In this document: piece by piece, positions 1 through 5,424 of the stretch
How the letters are laid out: each line of letters begins with the position of its first letter
Numbering within the stretch: position 1 is the first letter of the stretch
NCBI GenBank assembly: GCA_021199865.1
Contig: JAJQHG010000109.1
Coordinates: 7,763 to 13,942, forward strand
Length of the DNA: 6,180 nt
DNA from: Methanosphaera sp.
GTDB taxonomy: Archaea; Methanobacteriota; Methanobacteria; Methanobacteriales; Methanobacteriaceae
Direction: 5' to 3'
The notes under the pieces: generated by a model
Databases searched by the model: none
Told to the model about the DNA's origin: nothing
What the model saw: only the letters and a program-made list of their open reading frames with translations
Made by a program: the position numbers and the translations under genes

Positions 1-130
1 AATCTTCAGCTACTGCACCTACAGCAGATGAAGAAGCGATACCCTGACCGATACCTGAACCTAATGCTGCAAATCCAACTGCTACACCTGCTCCAATAGC
101 AGCAAGAGCTGAACCTAATGCTAATGACAT
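1..130 (-). CDS. atpK: A-type ATP synthase subunit K (c-ring proteolipid), N-terminal part, cut by the window edge
   Basis: Proteolipid of the membrane rotor ring, which carries ions through the A1Ao ATP synthase. Only the first 43 codons are in the window. The peptide starts MSLALGSALAAIGAGVAVGF and continues to a G-S-G-I-G-Q-G motif (residues 24-30), then AVGAVAED at the break. This is the first transmembrane helix of a c subunit, very rich in Gly and Ala, followed by the start of the polar loop. Gln29 sits in the GQG position that helps bind the ion in Na+ c-rings such as that of Ilyobacter. The same Gln also occurs in proton rings, and the helix-2 Glu and Ser/Thr ligands are outside the window, so ion choice cannot be read here. 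The ATG at 128-130 is preceded by a strong SD, GGAGG (139-143), 8 nt away. It follows atpI in the same direction, as in other methanogen atp operons. Confidence 0.93.
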   Translation of the reverse strand, partial: MSLALGSALAAIGAGVAVGFAALGSGIGQGIASSSAVGAVAED

Positions 131-138
131 AATTTTTT

Positions 139-143
139 CCTCC
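139..143 (-). promoter_or_regulatory. Strong Shine-Dalgarno site for atpK
   Basis: The minus strand reads TTGGAGGAAAAAATT directly before the atpK ATG. This is the most canonical ribosome binding site in the window and lies at the end of an A-rich leader. It fits the need for many c subunits per enzyme, which is an inference. Confidence 0.8.
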
Positions 144-225
144 AATTAATTAATTTACTATTTTAATTTTTTTTAATACTTTTTTATTAAATTTTAAACA
201 TAATCCATCTTTAATTCTTAAACCT

Positions 226-2223
226 TTAGTTTTTGAATTTAGTATAGATTCTTTTTGCCTTGAAAGGCTCGAATTTTTCACTATCACCAGTGTAGAAGTT
301 ACCAAAGAACTCTACGTAGTGTAAACGTAATGCGTGGATAAATGATCCAAGTGACTGGAAACTAATGTTGAATATATGTAATCCTAAGAATACAATTGCA
401 CCTAATATAACTCCAACATATGGAATCATTTGTCCTAATAATTGTGCTAATAAGTTAGCTGTTAATCCAATACCTGCTGTAGATAGACAGAGAGCTAATA
501 AACGTGAATAGGATAGAACATCACCAATGAATGAGAATATATCCATTACACCCATAGGTCCTGCACCATATAATAACATTAATAATCCAATTATGAATAC
601 TATTACAAATGGTATTAATCCACCAACTAAATATGCTACTACTGATAATTCAATTACAATCCAACATAATTGACCACTGAGCATCTCTTTTGTAGCACCT
701 TTCTTGTAATTATCAATTATACCGAATATGTATGCTATGTTTAAGTGTACTAAACCTATGATAATTGCAAGGATCAATATCTTATCAGGATGTACAAATG
801 GATTTATATCTGAAATTACTGTTGGTAATTCAGCATTAGAATCACCCATTATAAATCTAGGTATAAAGTCTCCTATGAATCCATTCGTAACCAAACCCAT
901 AATAATTGTCCATACACCCATCTGCGTGAGAATTACAGAGAATGATTTGTAAGAATCACTAACTTTACCAATTCCTCTATACATTATTATTCCAACAATT
1001 GCAATTATAATTCCATAGAATGCATCAGTTAATAAGAAACCGAAGAAGAATGGGAAACATAATGCCATGATTATTGTTGGATCAATATCCTGATAGTTTG
1101 GTGTTGAATACATGTTTACTAGTAACTCGTAAGGCTTTGCAAATCCAGGATTATTAAGTTTAACTGGAACTTTATTTTCCTTGATTTCTTCATCTGTTGG
1201 ATCCTCAACTTCTAGAATACATTGTCCTTCAGTTAAGTCCTCAATGATACTTAGAGTTTCTTCGACATCATCTTTTACAACCCAAGCCTTAACCATCTTA
1301 GTAGTATCTGTTTCACCAAAGTAAGAATATATTTCAGTTCTTTCTTTTTCTAGTTCTAATTTTTCATTTAATACTAATAAATGTTCCTTAGAACGTTGGC
1401 CAACTTCTCTAATGTCTTTTAAACATTGTTCTTTTTCATTTTTAAAATCATCCAGTTTACTTTGAGTTGCTTCAATTATTTCATCAGCTTTACCACTTAA
1501 ACCAGTGGTGTTAAGCCTTTCAAATTCTAAACGTCTAAGTACACCAGATATTTCCTCTTCAAACTCAGATGCACATACTATTATTATAGGTACTACAGTT
1601 ACATCCTCATCTGAATCGGTTGAACCTTCAAAAATTGCAACTTGTTGTGTAATTTCATCGATTTGACTTTTTGCTTCAGATATGTGTTCTGAAGGTAGTC
1701 TACCAGATATAACTTTAGTATATTTAGTATCTTGTAAATATGCGAAGTCTATATCGAATGAACTTAACTGTTTTGCAATATTTAAAGTATCTTTATATTT
1801 TGTTTCCTCAGTACCAATTTCATTCATACGTGTCTCAATTGGACCAAGGTGTGAATCAACTTTACTAATGATTTCCTCAGCTTTATCAGCTAAATCCGTA
1901 GAAGATTCCCATTCTACATCAGTAGTTCTGATTTCTTTAGGACTAATCATTCCTTTAATAGTATCAACCATACTTTGTGCTTGCTCTGCGGACTCTAAAG
2001 TATCAAGTAAACTATTACATTTCATTGATAAAGATGCAATCCTACCAGCAACAGGGTCTTGTTTAGATACATTTAAATCCTCATATTGATCGTTATCATT
2101 AATTTCTTCAGCTAAATCCTCTATTTGGATAACTCCTCTTTCATGAAGAACATCAATAACAGGTTTCATGTATTGATTCAAAGTTAGTATGCTTAATTTC
2201 TGCATTCTAGCTGCCCTAAACAT
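226..2223 (-). CDS. atpI: A-type ATP synthase subunit I (subunit a, membrane stator)
   Basis: Large stator subunit that forms the ion half-channels against the c-ring and anchors the peripheral stalks. It has 665 residues, normal for the archaeal V/A-type family. Residues 1-360 are a cytoplasmic domain with alpha/beta parts (about 1-40, 155-240, 308-340) and long charged helices (about 65-150, 245-300) that should form the coiled arm. From about 383 there are about eight hydrophobic segments: 383-399, 401-418, 428-449, 480-502, 518-533, 536-555, 570-597 and 600-622. Key arginines of the family are visible: Arg574 in GDVLSYSRLLAL (codon 502-504) and Arg633 in FIHALRLHYVEFFGNFY (codon 325-327). 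They match the two conserved arginines that face the c-ring carboxylate in yeast Vph1. The ATG at 2221-2223 is chosen because MFRAARMQKLSIL fits the family start and an AGGGG SD overlaps the atpH stop. It is 11 nt after atpH and clearly co-transcribed. No odd residues seen. Confidence 0.97.
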   Translation of the reverse strand: MFRAARMQKLSILTLNQYMKPVIDVLHERGVIQIEDLAEEINDNDQYEDLNVSKQDPVAGRIASLSMKCNSLLDTLESAEQAQSMVDTIKGMISPKEIRTTDVEWESSTDLADKAEEIISKVDSHLGPIETRMNEIGTEETKYKDTLNIAKQLSSFDIDFAYLQDTKYTKVISGRLPSEHISEAKSQIDEITQQVAIFEGSTDSDEDVTVVPIIIVCASEFEEEISGVLRRLEFERLNTTGLSGKADEIIEATQSKLDDFKNEKEQCLKDIREVGQRSKEHLLVLNEKLELEKERTEIYSYFGETDTTKMVKAWVVKDDVEETLSIIEDLTEGQCILEVEDPTDEEIKENKVPVKLNNPGFAKPYELLVNMYSTPNYQDIDPTIIMALCFPFFFGFLLTDAFYGIIIAIVGIIMYRGIGKVSDSYKSFSVILTQMGVWTIIMGLVTNGFIGDFIPRFIMGDSNAELPTVISDINPFVHPDKILILAIIIGLVHLNIAYIFGIIDNYKKGATKEMLSGQLCWIVIELSVVAYLVGGLIPFVIVFIIGLLMLLYGAGPMGVMDIFSFIGDVLSYSRLLALCLSTAGIGLTANLLAQLLGQMIPYVGVILGAIVFLGLHIFNISFQSLGSFIHALRLHYVEFFGNFYTGDSEKFEPFKAKRIYTKFKN

Positions 2224-2234
2224 GATAAAACCCC

Positions 2235-2549
2235 TTATAATACAGTTTCAATTATTACATCAGCTGCGTCATCAATCTTGTTTTGAGATCCTCTTAAGGA
2301 GTCTTTTAGATCAGATTCAGATTGGTTTGTGATGATAGTAGCTTCTTTACCTGCTTCTTCTTCTTTTGCAAGTAAGATATGTTTTACTTCATCTTGAGCT
2401 TCTTCTTTAGCTTTTTCCACATCTTCCTCTACTTTTAGACGAGCTTCTTGGATCATTTCAGTTGATTTTTTATTTGCGTCTTCTATAATACTATCTGCAT
2501 CAGACTCTGCTTGTCTGATTTCTCCGATAGTCTCAGAAATATCTACCAT
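2235..2549 (-). CDS. atpH: A-type ATP synthase subunit H (peripheral stalk)
   Basis: Peripheral stalk subunit, expected to pair with subunit E as a right-handed coiled coil joining the A1 head to subunit I. It has 104 residues, the usual length, and is almost entirely charged helix rich in Glu, Lys, Asp and Ala, with no membrane segment. The N-terminus, MVDISETIGEIRQAESDAD, and the repeated EDA/EEA pattern are typical. The ATG at 2547-2549 has an AAAGGTGAT SD (GGTGA at 2557-2561) 7 nt upstream, complementary to the archaeal 16S tail. It is the first gene of the operon; atpI begins 11 nt after its stop and atpK follows. Identification rests on position, length and coiled-coil composition, since sequence conservation in this subunit is weak, but the context makes it secure. 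Confidence 0.93.
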   Translation of the reverse strand: MVDISETIGEIRQAESDADSIIEDANKKSTEMIQEARLKVEEDVEKAKEEAQDEVKHILLAKEEEAGKEATIITNQSESDLKDSLRGSQNKIDDAADVIIETVL

Positions 2550-2586
2550 CTATAAATCACCTTTTCTATGATCTGTCATTTTATTA

Positions 2587-2634
2587 TATACTCATAAAAT
2601 TTAAACACCCTACTTAATAAAATAGGAGAGTATA
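2587..2634. repeat. Inverted repeat TATACTC / GAGTATA with an inner CCTA / TAGG pair
   Basis: Perfect 7-bp arms at 2587-2593 and 2628-2634, separated by 34 nt. Inside them a CCTA (2609-2612) and TAGG (2623-2626) pair. The outer right arm overlaps the candidate TATA box of the atp operon, and the left arm lies in its leader. It could be an operator or a leader hairpin, but the arms are short. Confidence 0.4.
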
Positions 2635-2640
2635 AACGCC
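2605..2640 (-). promoter_or_regulatory. Probable promoter of the atpHIK... operon
   Basis: On the minus strand a TTTATACT box at 2629-2636 is preceded by a purine/G-containing stretch (ATATGGCG) that could act as a BRE. A start about 25 nt downstream, near 2606, would give a leader of about 57 nt with the GGTGAT SD. A second TATA-like box, GTATATAATAA (about 2582-2592), is too close to the SD unless the leader is very short. Assigned by pattern only. Confidence 0.35.
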
Positions 2641-2690
2641 ATATTATTGTTTTAATCTATTTTCTTCTTCTAACTAACTATCACCCCAAA

Positions 2691-2747
2691 AATAGACATG
2701 AGAACTTAAAATTAGACAGTTATATTGTTATAATTTTATTGTCTAAT
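2691..2747. repeat. Cluster of three TAGACA-type motifs with a hairpin
   Basis: AATAGACA at 2691-2698 and ATTAGACA at 2711-2718 are direct repeats exactly 20 bp apart. TGTCTAAT at 2740-2747 is the perfect inverted copy of the second. Between the last two lies an inner pair, TTATA (2720-2724) and TATAA (2729-2733), with a TTGT loop. The cluster sits about 60-110 bp upstream of the likely atp promoter, a plausible place for a regulator site. No known consensus is matched. Confidence 0.5.
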
Positions 2748-2967
2748 CTTAATCAGTTCATAAAAATATATCTTATATTTAATATATTAGATTTAGGTAG
2801 TTATATATTTATATTAATATATTACCATAGACCTAATTCTAGTATTATCTATAGCAAATATAATTTATTGATAATATTAAAAAATGATTTTAGTCAAGCA
2901 ACATATTCATTAAAATTAAAAATAAATTGTATAAAAAATATTATAATAATAATGTGTATCAATTTAG
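2748..2967. other. Gene-poor, extremely AT-rich stretch
   Basis: Apart from the palindrome at 2785-2844 and A/T runs, nothing is recognised here. A plus-strand open frame from a TTG at 2739 to 2996 has no SD, crosses the palindrome, and gives an Ile/Asn/Lys/Tyr-rich peptide typical of translated AT-rich spacer. There is no tRNA-like or GC-rich RNA segment, although structured RNAs often stand out by GC content in AT-rich archaea. Confidence 0.6.
2785..2844. repeat. 60-nt nested imperfect palindrome in the intergenic region
   Basis: The outer arms 2785-2798 (TATTAGATTTAGGT) and 2831-2844 (ACCTAATTCTAGTA) pair at 12 of 14 positions in DNA, and at 13 in plus-strand RNA counting one G-U. The inner arms 2800-2808 (GTTATATAT) and 2817-2825 (ATATATTAC) pair at 8 of 9. 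The loop is 2809-2816, and CATAG bulges on one side. It lies in a stretch without a gene. Confidence 0.5.
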
Positions 2968-2975
2968 AAAAAAAA
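2879..2975 (-). terminator. Staggered oligo-T terminator region of tiaS
   Basis: After the tiaS stop the minus strand has T8 at 2968-2975, about 31 nt downstream, then T6 at 2933-2938 and T6 at 2879-2884. Archaeal RNA polymerase stops at such U-tracts without needing a hairpin, and staggered tracts are common. No stem precedes the first run. Confidence 0.6.
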
Positions 2976-3006
2976 GTAAGTATTAAAAGATTATGATTTA
3001 GAAGAA

Positions 3007-4311
3007 TTAAGACTTCATATTCTTTAATCGTTGATCAGCCTCTGTAGTAATTCTTATAATAGGTTTAGATAGATGACGTCTTGCCTCAACTGGTACTTCA
3101 TAGAATCCAGGTTTTAAGTCACGTGGCAACTCTTCTTTAATCTTGGTAGCATCACGATCTTTACGTCCACACCTTGGACACTTATATCCACTATTCTTAC
3201 CAGCTGATTTCATACGTTTACCACAGGAACATATAGGGTTGGAGTATTTATATTCAGTTGCCAGTTGGCAGACTTTTATTTTCTCAATATTTAATGTATG
3301 ATTATCATTTAATCCACCATATATTACTATCTTATCTCCAACAACTAGTTTTCTTATGATGTTTCTGAAGGATTTTGTTGGCTCAAATGCAGCACACTCT
3401 AATATACCTGTATTATCACTAACCTTAAAGAATACATGGCCTCCCTCAATATCATGTGGTTTTTCTACAACTTCACATTCAAACATATAACAACCAGTGT
3501 CCCTCATGTTAGCTATTTTCACACCTTCCTGTATATGCATATCTGTATGTTGATTTGTTCTAAATACCCTGAAACCTGCTACAGGTTCTAAAGAATTAAC
3601 AATACTGTGAGCCTTAAGGACAATATCTGGAGTATTACCTCTTATACCATATAATACAGGACATGGTGTATGTGGCTCTATAGCAGCATAATTTTGTTCA
3701 AAATCTATATTTTCAAATGTCTCTGGATATGTTTCATCATTCATTCTAAATATACTTTCATCATCTAATTGACGCTTAGTACCAAAATTTTCTGGAGTCC
3801 TATATGCTAGTAATTCAAATGTCTCATCAGTTAACTCTAGACTTATTGCAGCTATTGATCCAATGATTCCACGACCCTTCTTAAACTTATGTATACGTGC
3901 ACCAATTTTCTTTGCAAAATCTGTAGCATAATCTATAGTGTATATATTATATATGGCATTTTTTGCATATTCACGCATTTGACTAGTAATTTCTCCTTCA
4001 TAAAAAACTACACCCGGATTAGTATTAACACCATCAAGCATTGCATATTTTTCAGTATTTTCTAGTACAATATGTTCTACTTGTTCTACTTGTGATCTAT
4101 TATCAAGTTCTACTATAAATGATAGTGCTCCATTACCCCTTGTTTTATAGCGTGCGAATGGATTTAGTCGTATAAGTCTTGGATAATCAACTGGTTTAAT
4201 ACCATTTTCTTCTAATTCATTTAATATAATATATGTTAAATATGTTGTACACATACCCTCTGCTGAATCTGTATCATCAATACCTACATGTAGTTTTATT
4301 TTTGAAGTCAA
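3007..4311 (-). CDS. tiaS: tRNA(Ile2) 2-agmatinylcytidine synthetase TiaS
   Basis: Makes agmatidine (2-agmatinylcytidine) at C34 of the CAU-anticodon tRNA-Ile2, using ATP and agmatine, so that the tRNA reads AUA and not AUG. It has 434 residues, the normal length. The N-terminal kinase-like domain carries GIDDTDS at 10-16 and EGMCTTYL at 18-25. Thr22 in the MCT triplet appears to match the autophosphorylated Thr18 of the Archaeoglobus enzyme (alignment from memory). Further family blocks are GRGIIGSIAA (146-155), IRGNTPDIV (223-231) and FRTNQHTDMH (250-259). An OB-fold-like region covers about 270-350. A zinc ribbon follows, with Cys361-x-Cys363 and Cys378-x2-Cys381. The start is TTG (4309-4311): two in-frame TAA codons stand just upstream, a GGGGAG SD lies at 4321-4326, and no other start precedes the conserved GIDDTDS. 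It is divergent from the HTH gene. Nothing essential is missing. Confidence 0.96.
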   Translation of the reverse strand: MTSKIKLHVGIDDTDSAEGMCTTYLTYIILNELEENGIKPVDYPRLIRLNPFARYKTRGNGALSFIVELDNRSQVEQVEHIVLENTEKYAMLDGVNTNPGVVFYEGEITSQMREYAKNAIYNIYTIDYATDFAKKIGARIHKFKKGRGIIGSIAAISLELTDETFELLAYRTPENFGTKRQLDDESIFRMNDETYPETFENIDFEQNYAAIEPHTPCPVLYGIRGNTPDIVLKAHSIVNSLEPVAGFRVFRTNQHTDMHIQEGVKIANMRDTGCYMFECEVVEKPHDIEGGHVFFKVSDNTGILECAAFEPTKSFRNIIRKLVVGDKIVIYGGLNDNHTLNIEKIKVCQLATEYKYSNPICSCGKRMKSAGKNSGYKCPRCGRKDRDATKIKEELPRDLKPGFYEVPVEARRHLSKPIIRITTEADQRLKNMKS

Positions 4312-4320
4312 TTATTAATA

Positions 4321-4326
4321 CTCCCC
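4321..4326 (-). promoter_or_regulatory. Shine-Dalgarno site that fixes the TTG start of tiaS
   Basis: GGGGAG on the minus strand lies 9 nt before the TTG codon. With TAATAA in frame between them, no longer reading is possible, so the TTG is the start. Confidence 0.75.
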
Positions 4327-4374
4327 TATTTTAACTAAATATTATTTTTATATGATGATATATATTATAATATT
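4327..4374. promoter_or_regulatory. Compact divergent promoter of tiaS and the HTH regulator
   Basis: Only 63 nt (75 with the later regulator start) separate the two divergent genes. For the plus strand, TTTTATATG at 4346-4354 is a good archaeal TATA box and predicts a start near 4373-4377. For the minus strand, GATATATATT (about 4357-4366) would start near 4335 and give a short leader containing the tiaS SD. The two boxes nearly touch, so the genes probably compete for or share factors. TATAATATTAT at 4366-4376 is a possible operator. Assigned by pattern only. Confidence 0.5.
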
Positions 4375-4376
4375 AT
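4366..4376. promoter_or_regulatory. Possible operator TATAATATTAT before the HTH gene
   Basis: It contains the perfect 10-bp palindrome ATAATATTAT (4367-4376), overlapping the predicted transcription start. The same 11-mer occurs at 6160-6170, upstream of the convergent gene. Autoregulation is possible, but A/T-only words recur by chance in this DNA. Confidence 0.3.
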
Positions 4377-4386
4377 GGAGAATAAC

Positions 4387-5424
4387 ATGATTTCACGAGA
4401 CAATATATTAGAGGATATTAAATTATTACTATCAACATATGGCTATACAACATCCAATATATATGATAGAATCTGCTTTGATATGATAGCTAGACATGAT
4501 AATTCACTACTTATTATTAAAGTGTTAGTTAATATTGATAGTCTAACTAGTCAACAAGCAGAAGAATTATCAAAGGTTGCTGGAACATTCCTTGCAAGCC
4601 CTCTACTTGTTGGACTAAAAAATAATTATTCACCACTAGAAGAGGATATTGTATATGAAAGACATGATATACCAGCAATATCACCACAAACACTATGTAA
4701 CATGATTGTTAATGAGACTAATCCAGAAATATTTACTAAGCGTGGAGGATATTATGTTAAAATTAATGGTCAACTATTAAAGAAGCTTAGAGAAAAACAA
4801 CACTTATCACTAAAAGAATTAGCAGATCTGAGTCATGTCTCACGTGAAACCATATATAAATATGAACAGGGAAACTCACAGGCATATCCTGAAACAGCCC
4901 TAATGATTGAAGAGATACTGAATAGTCCTATAACACTACCTTTTGACATAGATGATATTGAATTATTAAATACAGGACTAGATAAGACTATAATGGAACC
5001 AGAAGAACTAATAAAACTAGGATATGATATAAAATCATCAAATAAAACACCATTTGATGCTGTAAGTCAACGCCAAATAGAACAAAAGAAGCTAGAAAAA
5101 CTTAAAAAACAGTTAGATATCCAACTAGATGAAGTAGAAAAGCTCAAGAAACAAATTGAAAAACAGTCAAAGAAAACAGATCTACTAATAACTAACATGG
5201 AAAAGAATCAGAATGATAAAAAGTTAAGTAAGATAGCTAATCAGACAGAGGATATATCTAAAATAACAGATCATAATGCCATATTCATATTAGACCATGA
5301 AAAAAATAATGAATTTATTAAAAAAATACCCGCTATATATAGATGGGAACTAAAAGATATGGATGAAATTGAAGACCTACTAAAATTAATAGAAGAGCGA
5401 AAACAGAAAGCAGAGGAATCATGA
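4387..5424 (+). CDS. HTH transcriptional regulator, archaeal Cro/C1-type family (MTH_967-like)
   Basis: Probable DNA-binding regulator of an archaeal family of putative HTH-type regulators; target unknown. I choose Met at 4387 because GGAG (4377-4380) lies 6 nt before it and MISRDN fits the family start. An ATG at 4375 adds MENN but has no SD and would need a leaderless transcript. Numbering from 4375: residues 11-115 form an alpha/beta domain with GY(23-24)...CFDMIAR(34-40)...LLIIKVLVNID(45-55). Residues 131-185 hold a clear HTH (LKKLREKQHLSLKELADLSHVSRETIYKYEQG). Residues 210-231 and 283-341 seem to repeat the first domain (LGY...PFDAVS, then KLSKIA and AIFIL). Between them, 232-275 is a Lys/Glu/Gln-rich coiled coil. 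There is no sensor domain or membrane segment. Ile codons are mostly AUA (about 23 of 38, hand count). It diverges from tiaS and its end overlaps the convergent gene by 6 bp. Family assignment is from memory of the domain pattern. Confidence 0.88.
   Translation: MISRDNILEDIKLLLSTYGYTTSNIYDRICFDMIARHDNSLLIIKVLVNIDSLTSQQAEELSKVAGTFLASPLLVGLKNNYSPLEEDIVYERHDIPAISPQTLCNMIVNETNPEIFTKRGGYYVKINGQLLKKLREKQHLSLKELADLSHVSRETIYKYEQGNSQAYPETALMIEEILNSPITLPFDIDDIELLNTGLDKTIMEPEELIKLGYDIKSSNKTPFDAVSQRQIEQKKLEKLKKQLDIQLDEVEKLKKQIEKQSKKTDLLITNMEKNQNDKKLSKIANQTEDISKITDHNAIFILDHEKNNEFIKKIPAIYRWELKDMDEIEDLLKLIEERKQKAEES
5419..5424. other. Shared palindromic Ser-stop (TCATGA) of two convergent genes
   Basis: TCATGA is its own reverse complement. 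Read on either strand it gives TCA (Ser) TGA (stop), and it ends both the HTH gene and the unassigned gene. There is no spacer for a terminator, so the two transcripts must overlap at their 3' ends. Confidence 0.9.

Noticed and set aside
728..952. Plus-strand open frame of 74 codons
   Set aside because: Lies wholly antisense to the membrane domain of atpI, with no SD or recognisable product.
1682..2089. Plus-strand open frame of 135 codons
   Set aside because: Antisense to the well-conserved N-terminal half of atpI. It is long only because codon use in atpI keeps that frame open.
2550..2579. Nine-codon minus-strand mini-ORF (MTDHRKGDL) ending directly before the atpH ATG
   Set aside because: The TAG touches the atpH start, which would suit coupling, but the mini-ORF has no SD of its own and contains the atpH SD. 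Probably chance.
2610..2642. Ten-codon minus-strand mini-ORF (MAFILSYFIK) in the atp upstream region
   Set aside because: No SD, and it overlaps the candidate promoter.
2680..2687. SD-like GGGGTGAT on the minus strand
   Set aside because: No start codon at a useful distance opens a frame of any length. The following GTG frame stops after four codons.
2739..2996. Plus-strand open frame of 85 codons from a TTG
   Set aside because: No SD, a rare start codon, a peptide made mostly of Ile, Asn, Lys, Leu and Tyr, and a frame crossing a palindrome. It looks like spacer DNA that happens to lack stops.
2550..3006. Possible CRISPR leader or repeat array, tRNA, or insertion sequence remnant
   Set aside because: No regularly spaced repeats with unique spacers, no cloverleaf, no transposase frame and no target-site duplication could be seen.
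4074..4094. Short tandem repeat in tiaS (CAAGTAGAA twice)
   Set aside because: Encodes the QVEQVE part of a helix and keeps the frame; only two copies.
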